64,000 bases of DNA. It comes from Pseudomonas sp. KBW05 (GTDB taxonomy: Bacteria; Pseudomonadota; Gammaproteobacteria; Pseudomonadales; Pseudomonadaceae). Shown in pieces: positions 26,052-34,026 of this stretch. The stretch is taken from positions 86,810 to 150,809 of the forward strand of contig NZ_QAJM01000039.1 in NCBI RefSeq assembly GCF_003852405.1, written 5' to 3'. The position numbers and the translations under genes were made by a program. Every line of letters starts with the position of its first letter. Positions within the stretch are counted from its first letter, which is position 1. The notes under the pieces are model-generated. The model worked only from the letters and a program-made list of their open reading frames with translations, was not told the origin of the DNA and did no database searches.

Positions 26052-28445
26052 ATGGCTATCAGCGTATTGCCGAGTACTTTCTTTGATCACAGCCGCCACA
26101 AACTCAGGGTCTACGGTGTCGACCCCTTGCTCGACGTGCTGGCCTTTCACGGCGAAGAGCGGCTGAGTCATCCTTTCAAGTACCAGATCGAATTCACGTG
26201 CACCGAGCGTGACCTCGCCGCCGACCAAATATTGGGCAAGCCCGCGACGTTCAGTCTGTTTCACGTGCCGCCCAAGCCTGTGCTGGTTTGGCAGCCACCA
26301 CCAGAAAACCAACCACTTCGCACCCTGGCCGGGGTTGTCACCGGCTTCAAGCGCCTGTCTGGCTCCAATGATGAAGGCCGCTACGAAATCACCCTGGAAC
26401 CGCGCTTGGCGCTGTTGGCGCAGGGCAAGCAATTTCGCATTTACCAGCAGCAATCTGTACCGCAGATCGTCGAACATATCCTGCGTAATCGTCACGGTTA
26501 TGAGGGGCAGGATTTTTACTTCCAACTACTGCGCGACTATCCCAGGCGCGAGCAGGTCATGCAGTACGACGAAAGTGACCTGGCCTTCATTTCGCGGCTG
26601 CTGGCCGACGTTGGCATCTGGTATCGCTTTGTTCACGATGAGCGATTGAATTTTGATGTCGTGGAGTTTCACGATCACCAGCGTTACTACCAGTTCGACG
26701 TCGAGTTGCCCTATCGTCCGCCCTCCGGGCTGAGCAGCGATCAGGACTGCGTGTGGAAACTGCAAACCCACCATCAGGTTGTAGAGCAACACGTCAACGT
26801 TCGCGCCTATCAATACCGGGATGCCAATGCCTGGCTCGACGGCGACATCGACCAGACCCGTGGTGCCACCACCACTTATGGCGAGGCTTACCACTACGCC
26901 GAACCCTACAGCGTGCTCGGGAACAGGCTGGACACTGACGAGGACCTGCCCACCGAAAGCGGCTACAGCTACGCGCGCCTGCGCCATGAACGCTACCTCA
27001 ATAACCAGACCCGGCTCAGCGGGCTCAGCACCAGCGCAACGCTCGCGCCAGGCCAAGTCCTGACCATTACCGACGGTGCGCCCCAGGCGTTTATGCCGAG
27101 GGTGGTGATCATCGAGCTGAATGCCCGGGCTGCCCGTGATCGCAGCCTCGAGGTCAGCTTTGGCGCCATCCCCTATTCGGAGACCGTGTGTTTCCGACCA
27201 CCGTTGCTACCCAAGCCAAGCATCGCCGGTACTGTCCCGGCCCGTGTGTCCAACCCGGGGGTGAACGACCCTTACGCGCACATCGATCTGGAGGGGCGCT
27301 ACAAGGTCAATTTCCTGTTTGATCGCGACACTTGGAAGCGCGGCGAAGAAAGTCTGTGGCTACGCCTTGCGCGGCCTTATGCGGGCGACACGCACGGTTT
27401 GCACCTGCCACTGATTGCGGGCACCGAAGTGGCCGTGGCGTTCGAGCAAGGTGATCCGGACCGCCCCTACATCGCCCACGCCCTGCACGACAGTGAACAC
27501 CCTGATCACGTCACCCTGCGCAACTACAAACGCAATGTGCTGCGCTCGCCGGCCAACAACAAATTGCGCATGGATGACACCCGGGGTGAGGAACACATCA
27601 AGCTCAGCACCGAATACAGCGGCAAGAGCCAGCTAAACCTCGGTCATATCGTGGATGCCGGAAAGAAAAAACGCGGCGAGGGGTTTGAACTGCGCACTGA
27701 CGGCTGGGGCGCGGTGCGGGCCGCGAAGGGCCTGCTGATCAGCGCGGATCAACAGAGCAAAGCCTCTGGCGCGGTCTTGGTGATGGACCCGGCCACGCAG
27801 CTGATTCAGGGTGCTGCGCAGCAAATTGCCGACTGGCAGGCAATCGCCCAGGCCCACCGAAGCCCTCGACCGTCTCTCAACGGTTTGCAGCAGTTGCAGG
27901 CCGACGCAAAAGACCTGGCAGCGCCCGTCATCCTGCTCAGCGCCCCCCAGGGAATTGGCGCGGTTACGCCGTCCAGCCTGCTGCTCAAAAGCGGCGACGC
28001 GCTGTACCTGCAAAGCCACGACGACATCCATCTGGCCGCCGCCGAGCAACTCTCGGCCCACGCCAACAGAGGTATTTCCCTGCTCGCTCAGCAGCAAGGC
28101 ATGCGCCTGGTCTCGGGCAAGGGACCGCTGGAAATCGAATCCCACGGTGATTTGCTGAACTTGATCGCACAGCAGGACATCAGCGTGCAGTCGGTGCAGG
28201 GGCAAGTGCACCTGACCGCCAGGAACGGCATCACCCTGGGGTGTGGCGGCGGTTACCTGCGCATCCACCCGAGTGGCGCAATCGACATCCACAGCCCCGG
28301 CAAGTTGCTCCTCAAGGGGCAGCATGTGTGGGAGGGGCCTGCGGGCCAGGAGTTTGCGTTGCGGGAGTTGCCGCAGTCGGTGTGTGAGGACTGCCTTAAG
28401 AGAGCCCGCGCAAAGGCCATCACCCTTTTGATGCGTGAAGGTTGA
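26052..28445 (+). CDS. vgrG: Type VI secretion tip protein VgrG
   Basis: The 797-residue protein has the gp27-like N-terminal part (LDVLAFHGEERLSHPFKYQIEFTC at 27-50, QVMQYDESDLAFISRLLADVGIWYRF in the middle), the gp5-like OB domain near 400-480 (GRYKVNFLFDRDTWKRGEESLWLRLARPYAG), and a C-terminal DUF2345 beta-helix over about 590-745 (ISLLAQQQGMRLVSGKGPLEIES). It forms the trimeric spike that carries effectors. The C-terminal extension has no obvious enzyme domain, so the cargo is probably the Tle1-type protein loaded through the adaptor encoded next. ATG follows AGGGAT. Confidence 0.95.
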   Translation: MAISVLPSTFFDHSRHKLRVYGVDPLLDVLAFHGEERLSHPFKYQIEFTCTERDLAADQILGKPATFSLFHVPPKPVLVWQPPPENQPLRTLAGVVTGFKRLSGSNDEGRYEITLEPRLALLAQGKQFRIYQQQSVPQIVEHILRNRHGYEGQDFYFQLLRDYPRREQVMQYDESDLAFISRLLADVGIWYRFVHDERLNFDVVEFHDHQRYYQFDVELPYRPPSGLSSDQDCVWKLQTHHQVVEQHVNVRAYQYRDANAWLDGDIDQTRGATTTYGEAYHYAEPYSVLGNRLDTDEDLPTESGYSYARLRHERYLNNQTRLSGLSTSATLAPGQVLTITDGAPQAFMPRVVIIELNARAARDRSLEVSFGAIPYSETVCFRPPLLPKPSIAGTVPARVSNPGVNDPYAHIDLEGRYKVNFLFDRDTWKRGEESLWLRLARPYAGDTHGLHLPLIAGTEVAVAFEQGDPDRPYIAHALHDSEHPDHVTLRNYKRNVLRSPANNKLRMDDTRGEEHIKLSTEYSGKSQLNLGHIVDAGKKKRGEGFELRTDGWGAVRAAKGLLISADQQSKASGAVLVMDPATQLIQGAAQQIADWQAIAQAHRSPRPSLNGLQQLQADAKDLAAPVILLSAPQGIGAVTPSSLLLKSGDALYLQSHDDIHLAAAEQLSAHANRGISLLAQQQGMRLVSGKGPLEIESHGDLLNLIAQQDISVQSVQGQVHLTARNGITLGCGGGYLRIHPSGAIDIHSPGKLLLKGQHVWEGPAGQEFALRELPQSVCEDCLKRARAKAITLLMREG

Positions 28446-28460
28446 TCAGGAGATCGTGAA

Positions 28461-29210
28461 ATGGCAGCACCTATCCCATGGCAAGACCAGATCGAGCACG
28501 TATGTGCCACCGCTGGTGTGCACTACGTAGATCTGTTGTTTGATCAGGCCGCCTGGCACACCGACCTTACCGGGGCGCTGGAGCAAATAAGGCCAGCGAT
28601 CCCTTGGTTCTCACTGTTCACGGCAACCCCCGAGGAACACATGCTGGACCAGGCGCCCCTATTGATGCGCCTGGACTTGACCCATTGGCGGCATAAAGCC
28701 TGGTTGGAGGAACTGCTGACTCACGGCGCAGCCGACGCACGCGTGTTGGTGGTGATCTCGCCACTGGCCTTTGAAACCCTGAGTCACGCGCTGCGATCAC
28801 TTTCGCAAATCCGCTGGGGTGGTAAGGCTGGCCTGTTGCGTTACTACGACCCGCGCAGCTTTCCCTCATTGATGTCTTCGATTTTTACCGACGAACAACG
28901 CGCTGAGTTTCGGCAACTGGCTTTTTTTTGGAGCTGGTTTGATCGAGATGAGCAAGTGCAGTGGCTCAAGGGACACGCGTCGAGTGGTAAGAGCGCCGTT
29001 CACGTTTCACCTTTTCTGGAAATGAGCGACGAACAGTTCGAGTTGATGGGGTGTATCAGCGATGCGCAGGAATTAATGAACAGCGGAGAGTTTCATCAAG
29101 CACTTGGAGGCCGGGAGCAGCGTTTTTCTTTGTTCTACTCATTCGCCTTGGAGGCCAGTCGGGAAAATTACTTTGGTGATTTTAATGAGTATGTAAGGAG
29201 CAGGTTATGA
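28461..29210 (+). CDS. DUF4123 adaptor (T6SS effector chaperone)
   Basis: The 249-residue protein shows the DUF4123 pattern: hydrophobic strand HYVDLLFDQAAW near the N-terminus, HWRHKAWLEELL, and the characteristic LLRYYDPRSFPSLMSSIFTDEQRAEF segment. Members (Tap-1/TEC type) bind both VgrG and the cognate effector and load the effector on the spike. Position directly after vgrG and ahead of the effector fits this. The ribosome site AGGAGA is clear. The stop overlaps the first immunity gene in an ATGA junction. Confidence 0.88.
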   Translation: MAAPIPWQDQIEHVCATAGVHYVDLLFDQAAWHTDLTGALEQIRPAIPWFSLFTATPEEHMLDQAPLLMRLDLTHWRHKAWLEELLTHGAADARVLVVISPLAFETLSHALRSLSQIRWGGKAGLLRYYDPRSFPSLMSSIFTDEQRAEFRQLAFFWSWFDRDEQVQWLKGHASSGKSAVHVSPFLEMSDEQFELMGCISDAQELMNSGEFHQALGGREQRFSLFYSFALEASRENYFGDFNEYVRSRL

Positions 29211-29728
29211 GATTGAAGAGCTGCTTGCTTTGTTTTGGTTTTGTGGGGTGCGGCCTGACGGCTTTATTGTTATTGGGGTGTACGTTCTCTGAAAATAAGA
29301 TGGTGGCCGGGAATATAGCAGCGATTAATCATGTTGAAGGTACTGCGATTAATTGGTTTTCGGTGAATGGCTATAGAGCGCACGGCGGAGGGGGGAGTTC
29401 GTGTTGCATTATTATGCCGGTTAAGTGGCGGCCGGGGTTGGAAGTGGAGGTTGAGTGGGAGGTTGATCCGAATAGCGATGCTTCTACGCCTCCGTTAGGA
29501 ACGGAAGAGTTCAAAGCCTTTATGGTCAAGCATAAATCCAATTACCGACATTACAGCGCAGTCGTTGATGTTCCTGAGTGGCCAGAAAAAAAATCTTGTG
29601 ATCTAAAGGTGCATTTTTTAACTTGCAATCGCGTTGCGGTTACTACTGCTTGTGCGATGTATGGTCGACCAGATTATCCGATCAGAGAGCCTAGATATGC
29701 AAAGGAGCCAGTTGTATGTACGAAGTGA
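29207..29728 (+). CDS. DUF3304 lipoprotein, probable Tle1 immunity protein, copy 1
   Basis: The 173-residue protein has a lipoprotein signal with lipobox LLLGC (Cys25) and a DUF3304-type body: GTAINWFSVNGYRAHGGGGSSCC, then VKWRPGLEVEVEWEVDP and a C-terminal DVPEWPEKKSCDLKVHFLTCNRV. DUF3304 lipoproteins are the known periplasmic immunity partners (Tli1) of Tle1 phospholipases. The gene is visibly more AT-rich than vgrG and the efflux genes, which suggests separate acquisition. It overlaps the second copy by 13 bases. Confidence 0.82.
   Translation: MRLKSCLLCFGFVGCGLTALLLLGCTFSENKMVAGNIAAINHVEGTAINWFSVNGYRAHGGGGSSCCIIMPVKWRPGLEVEVEWEVDPNSDASTPPLGTEEFKAFMVKHKSNYRHYSAVVDVPEWPEKKSCDLKVHFLTCNRVAVTTACAMYGRPDYPIREPRYAKEPVVCTK
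29280..29469 (+). repeat. Direct repeat, first copy (core of immunity gene 1)
   Basis: This 190-bp block is repeated at 29864-30053, offset 584 bp, with about a dozen base differences by eye. Similarity falls sharply outside it, both toward the signal peptides and toward the C-terminal halves. Confidence 0.85.
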
Positions 29729-30318
29729 CGCGTTTCATGACTGATTCTTTTGGGGGCGCGAGTTTTCTTTTCTCGTTGCGGGGATCGGTAGTGCGTTTTA
29801 TTGGAAAGGCTAGAACGGTGGTGAAATGCCTGTGTGGATTGTTGGGGCTTACGTTGTTGGGGTGTACGTTCGCTGAAAATAAAATGGTGGCCGGAAATAT
29901 AGCGGCGATTAATCATGTTGAAGGTACTGCGATTAATTGGTTTTCGGTGAATGGATATAGGGCGCATGGCGGAGGTGGGAGTTCGTGTTGCATTATTTTG
30001 CCGGTTAAATGGCGGCCGGGGATGAAGGTGGATGTTGAGTGGGAGGTTGATCCTGATCGCTTTGCGAAAATAAAAAGAAAAACAATCGGGTTTGGATTTG
30101 ATGAGGAAGCCTGGGCCAGTCATAAGGCTAAATTTCAACAGTATCGCGTTACAGTCGATGTTCCTGAATGGCCGGAAAGAAAATTGTGCAGTCTGAATGT
30201 TCATTTCTTGACTTGTAAGCGAGTGGAGGTGACGACCTCGTGCTCGATATATGGTCAGCCTGATTATCCTGTCAAAGAACCTAGGCATGCAAAGGAGCCA
30301 GCCGTATGTCCAAAGTAA
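29716..30318 (+). CDS. DUF3304 lipoprotein, probable Tle1 immunity protein, copy 2
   Basis: The 200-residue frame from ATG 29716 contains the same core as copy 1 (GTAINWFSVNGYRAHGGGGSSCC is common to both) and ends in DVPEWPERKLCSLNVHFLTCKRV. The lipobox LTLLGC would be at Cys50 from this ATG, too far in for a normal signal. A GTG at 29818 or 29821, preceded by GGAAAGG, places it at 15-16 and is the more plausible start. The middle after the repeat core differs from copy 1, so the two may protect against different Tle1 variants. It overlaps the effector gene start by 13 bases. Confidence 0.78.
   Translation: MYEVTRFMTDSFGGASFLFSLRGSVVRFIGKARTVVKCLCGLLGLTLLGCTFAENKMVAGNIAAINHVEGTAINWFSVNGYRAHGGGGSSCCIILPVKWRPGMKVDVEWEVDPDRFAKIKRKTIGFGFDEEAWASHKAKFQQYRVTVDVPEWPERKLCSLNVHFLTCKRVEVTTSCSIYGQPDYPVKEPRHAKEPAVCPK
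29864..30053 (+). repeat. Direct repeat, second copy (core of immunity gene 2)
   Basis: Second copy of the 190-bp block at 29280-29469, in frame with it relative to the two lipoprotein genes. The high identity of the core between more divergent flanks suggests recent duplication or gene conversion. Confidence 0.85.
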
Positions 30319-32630
30319 AAAAACAACTTGAAGATAAAACTTTTGGGCCGCCTGTTTTTCCTCTTGGCGGGCGCTTACCTAAAGATGTCTCAGTGGTGGG
30401 TGCTAACTATCGTAGGCAAAATGCTGAAGAGAACCTCTTTTGTCGACAGCCTGATTCTGCTGGGAGGAGTCAGCGCTTTGTATGTTGTCATAGCATACAC
30501 GTAAGCCTGTTTTTCGATGGAACCAATAACAACGACGATAATGACACCAAGAAGAACCATCCCAGTAATATCGCCAAACTCTATCATGCGTCGATTCAGG
30601 ATGATGAAGCTAAAGGGAGCGGCTATTACTCCTACTACATGCCCGGTGTTGGCACTCCATTTCCGGAAGTGGGCGAGTTGGATTACAGCGAGGATGGGTT
30701 GAAGTACGCCACCGGTGGAGAGGATCGCATCAACTGGGCGCTGGTCTCCATCGCCGATGCGTTGCATTGGGCATTGACCAGGAATCGATTGTCATTGGAT
30801 GACTGTGCGAAAGCAGTCAGCAAAATGAGCACGTGGCCTACGCCCTTGATGAGTACCCTTGGCCCAGGCAATCGCCGCTCCGTAATGACCAACCTGCTTG
30901 CCCCTTTGAAAGCCCGCGTGCCGGTAGCGCAGCCCAAAGTCCTTGGAATCAAACTCTTCGTATACGGCTTCTCCCGAGGCGCCGCAGAGGCCCGTACTTT
31001 TGTCACTTGGCTAAGCCAGCTATTCCACACCCCAGAAGGCGCCGAACGCCCTGAACAAAGCCTGATTGGCCTGCCCATCAGCGTCGAATTTCTCGGCCTG
31101 CTGGATACCGTGGCTTCGGTCGGTATCGCTCATGCCGCGCCGTTTTTTGCCGGGCACATGGATTGGGCTGATAACACTCAATTATTGCCCGACGCCCTAC
31201 GCTTCCCGGATCTGGTCAAGTGCTGTCGACACTTTGTTGCAGGCTTCGAACAGCGCTCGTGTTTCCCGCTGGATTCGATACGCAATGAGGATGGCAAGTA
31301 CCCAGCCAACACCATCGAAGTGGTCTACCCCGGTGTTCATTCCGATGTGGGGGGCGGCTACCCAAAAAATGATCAGGGCAAGGCACGCGGTGGCACCAAT
31401 GAATTGGTGTCACAGATCGCGTTGCATGACCTGTACGCCGAGGCTTTTGCTGCGGGGGCACCTTTGCAGGTGCCGGAAGCTGCGCTGCCTGTAGGGCTCT
31501 CCAATCATAACTCCTGGCGTGTCATGGACCCCAGCACAGAGAGTGAATTTGGTCTGAGCAGCGAATTAGTCGAACGCTTCAACGCCTGGCGCCAAACCCT
31601 CCCAGGCATCCCTTCCGACCCACCCACCGCCACTCCCCCCTGGTCCTACCAACCCATCCAGCTCACCACCACTGTCGAAGACACCCTGGCCGACCAACTG
31701 GGCTGGATCACCGGCTGGCGCATCGGCCGTTTTGCCAACGACAGCTACAAACAACAACCCTTTTTCACTCAAGCCCACGAGACCACGGCCTACGATGAGG
31801 GCCAACAACGCGAACACTATGAAACGTTGAAAAGTGGTCTAAAAAAAGACCGCCAACAAGCCCCCGAGGCCGCCAAAAACTATCCCGGCCCACCCATCTA
31901 CGAACCGAAGATCGACCAGACCCAACTCAGCCAGGCCGCTGCCGAGTTCAAGGCCGACTACACCGGCAGCAAGCGCGAACAAACCAGCTTGAAGGGTTAC
32001 GTGCTGGACGTGGTGCTGCGCGACGCGATCTACCTGCTCAACGAAGATGACGAAGCCAAGGACCACGCCGCACTCAAGGCGGCGGGCGAGCGACGTTGCA
32101 AACAGCTGTTCCGGGATGACCGAGGTACACCCAGTACGCAAACCAATATGGCCCTGCTGGTCGCGCTGTTCGACGATCAAGTCCACGATTCCCGCGCCTG
32201 GTTTATGCATGACGCATTGAAAACCCGTGAGCTGTGGGCCGGTTACTTTTTCTATCGCATGACCTATTTCGGCAATGAAAACAGCCGCGAGCTTTCCCCA
32301 GTGGTGGTGGCGGGGCGGATGCTGGGTGTGGCGATGGTGGTTGGGGCCACGGTGTATGGCATCAAGCGAAAAAATGCCCTGGGTGGCCTCGCCGCCGGCA
32401 TCGGCGGCGCGACCATCGGTTATCAGGTCATCGACAAGGCCACGGGCTTGGTGGTGCCGTTCTTGCCAGGGGCCGAGCAAATCCTCAAGCCAACCGCGCA
32501 TATCGGCTTGGTGGCCGCCGAGCTGAAAACTCAAATCGCCCAGGAGGACCTGGCCGAGCGCCTGGAACGCACCACTGCCATGTTGCGCGCGGCAGGCAGC
32601 TTGTTTGAGATCGACGGGGAGTTGGCCTGA
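30306..32630 (+). CDS. tle1: Tle1-type T6SS phospholipase effector (DUF2235)
   Basis: The 774-residue protein has a DUF2235 alpha/beta-hydrolase domain: VSLFFDGTNNN at 67-76, the nucleophile elbow GFSRG at 221-225 (Ser223), LGLLDTVASVG with Asp267, and YPGVHSDVGGGYP with His345. The Ser-Asp-His set is that of Tle1 phospholipase A enzymes, which attack membrane lipids of rival cells. The C-terminal third is predicted helical, with a weakly hydrophobic Gly/Ala segment near 660-700 (VAMVVGATVYGI, GGLAAGIGGATIGY). The first 300 bp are more AT-rich than the rest. Position after adaptor and immunity genes and before PAAR supports a T6SS effector. Confidence 0.9.
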   Translation: MSKVKKQLEDKTFGPPVFPLGGRLPKDVSVVGANYRRQNAEENLFCRQPDSAGRSQRFVCCHSIHVSLFFDGTNNNDDNDTKKNHPSNIAKLYHASIQDDEAKGSGYYSYYMPGVGTPFPEVGELDYSEDGLKYATGGEDRINWALVSIADALHWALTRNRLSLDDCAKAVSKMSTWPTPLMSTLGPGNRRSVMTNLLAPLKARVPVAQPKVLGIKLFVYGFSRGAAEARTFVTWLSQLFHTPEGAERPEQSLIGLPISVEFLGLLDTVASVGIAHAAPFFAGHMDWADNTQLLPDALRFPDLVKCCRHFVAGFEQRSCFPLDSIRNEDGKYPANTIEVVYPGVHSDVGGGYPKNDQGKARGGTNELVSQIALHDLYAEAFAAGAPLQVPEAALPVGLSNHNSWRVMDPSTESEFGLSSELVERFNAWRQTLPGIPSDPPTATPPWSYQPIQLTTTVEDTLADQLGWITGWRIGRFANDSYKQQPFFTQAHETTAYDEGQQREHYETLKSGLKKDRQQAPEAAKNYPGPPIYEPKIDQTQLSQAAAEFKADYTGSKREQTSLKGYVLDVVLRDAIYLLNEDDEAKDHAALKAAGERRCKQLFRDDRGTPSTQTNMALLVALFDDQVHDSRAWFMHDALKTRELWAGYFFYRMTYFGNENSRELSPVVVAGRMLGVAMVVGATVYGIKRKNALGGLAAGIGGATIGYQVIDKATGLVVPFLPGAEQILKPTAHIGLVAAELKTQIAQEDLAERLERTTAMLRAAGSLFEIDGELA

Positions 32631-32893
32631 TGTTGCCTTTAGTGCGTGTCGGTGATCCTTTGCAGCCCTTTGGTGGCGAAGTTTTGCAAGGCCATTTCCT
32701 GGCCTTCGGCAAACCGGTGGCCTGCATGGGCGACCCAGTCCGCTGTAAAAAGCATGGCTTGAACAAAATCAGTGAAGGCACTGCGGGTTCCATTATGGAC
32801 GGCAAACCTGTGGCGTTGCACGGCCACCGGTGTGAGTGCGGCTGCCGTTTGGTGAGCACCCTTGCGACCTCATCGATGGGGGTGTCGCCATGA
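32630..32893 (+). CDS. PAAR-domain spike-tip protein
   Basis: The 87-residue protein has the PAAR layout: VRVGDPLQPFGGEVLQG at the start, MGDPVRCKKHG in the middle, and IMDGKPVALHGHRCECGCRLV at the end, with Cys39, His42, His64/66 and Cys68/70/72 as possible zinc ligands. PAAR proteins sharpen the VgrG spike and can carry effectors. The start shares one base with the effector stop (TGATG) and the stop overlaps the next gene by four bases, so the whole group is translationally coupled. Confidence 0.9.
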   Translation: MLPLVRVGDPLQPFGGEVLQGHFLAFGKPVACMGDPVRCKKHGLNKISEGTAGSIMDGKPVALHGHRCECGCRLVSTLATSSMGVSP

Positions 32894-34026
32894 CTCGGCC
32901 ACCGCTGTATCCGCAGGTCATTGCGCCGCGAGCACCCCAGTGGCGACGCTGGTGGCTGGCGTTGCTGATGCTCTGTAGCGTGCAGGCTGCAGTCCTGCTG
33001 GCGTTATGGCCCAAAGGGCAGCCTCAGCTTGAACTGTGGTTATGGAGTGCAGTGCTGCCATTGAGTTGGGCGATGGTATTGGCGCTGCGTGTATTGGTTT
33101 GGCAGATTGCTCAGTTCCAGACGGATGTGTACCGAGGCATCCGTGATGAAGACCTGCAGCGCTGGTGGCGGCGGCGTGGTTTGGGTTTGCCGGTGCAACA
33201 GGTGCTGTTGCTCGGGCCGGCGGGCGATGAGCAGGCGCAGTACCGCGGGCTGATGGCCGCCACGTCAGTCCCGAAACCGTCGCTGATACCGGGGGCGACG
33301 CAGCCTGCGCTACGGTGTCGATTGTCACTGAGCAATGTCACTGAGCGCGGCCCTGCCCTGGCCCGCCACCTTGCCCGGTTGACCCTTGCACTTCCTGAGT
33401 TATCTGCGCGCTGGCCAGCGCTGTGCGGCGTTGCCTGGGCGGGTGATGCGGGCAGCGAGACGGCGTTCACGCAACAGTTGGCCAAGGCCGGTGTGAGGCT
33501 GCCCGAAACCCGCGTGCCATTGGGCGATCTGGCTGACCTCGACGCGCTGATTGAAGGCTTTTACCCGCTCTGCCAGGAAGCAGCTGATTGGTTCTTGTGT
33601 GCTGGCGTAGTGTCTTTGGAACGCGCCGGAGACGGCGACCTGCCAGGCGAAGCAGGCTTTCTGTGGGTAGTGGATCGGCAAGCCAGGCAGCTGTTGCATC
33701 GAGGTGAGTATCTATTGAGCGAGTCGAATGAGTCGCCCGCTGAACTGTGCGCGCAGGTGCAATGTTATGCCGGCCTTGATGGGCCTCCACCCAGCTGTTT
33801 GGCATTGGATAAGATCAGCCAGGTAGCGTTTGCGCAGGGAGGTTGGTGCGCAGCAGAGCACCAACTGAGCACGCAATGGGGCCTGCTGGGGAACCTGGCG
33901 CCTTTCATCGGTATGTCGCTGGCGCTGTTGCAGGCGACGGTGGCAGCTCAGCCCTGCGGCTGGTTGAGTCAGGATGCCGAGGAGCGACTGGCCATTGGAG
34001 TGGTGGTACCTCATGGCAATCATTAA
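32890..34026 (+). CDS. Two-TM protein of unknown function in the T6SS island
   Basis: I do not recognise the family. From ATG 32890 it has 378 residues: TM1 at about 21-40, TM2 at 48-70, and a cytosolic-side body of about 300 residues with no enzyme motif I can name (QVLLLGPAGDEQAQYRG, CLALDKISQVAFAQGGW). The ATGA junction with PAAR and a 14-bp overlap with the TssM-like gene show co-translation. Its membrane topology and pairing with a TssM-like protein suggest a joint inner-membrane complex, which is inference. Confidence 0.75.
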   Translation: MTRPPLYPQVIAPRAPQWRRWWLALLMLCSVQAAVLLALWPKGQPQLELWLWSAVLPLSWAMVLALRVLVWQIAQFQTDVYRGIRDEDLQRWWRRRGLGLPVQQVLLLGPAGDEQAQYRGLMAATSVPKPSLIPGATQPALRCRLSLSNVTERGPALARHLARLTLALPELSARWPALCGVAWAGDAGSETAFTQQLAKAGVRLPETRVPLGDLADLDALIEGFYPLCQEAADWFLCAGVVSLERAGDGDLPGEAGFLWVVDRQARQLLHRGEYLLSESNESPAELCAQVQCYAGLDGPPPSCLALDKISQVAFAQGGWCAAEHQLSTQWGLLGNLAPFIGMSLALLQATVAAQPCGWLSQDAEERLAIGVVVPHGNH

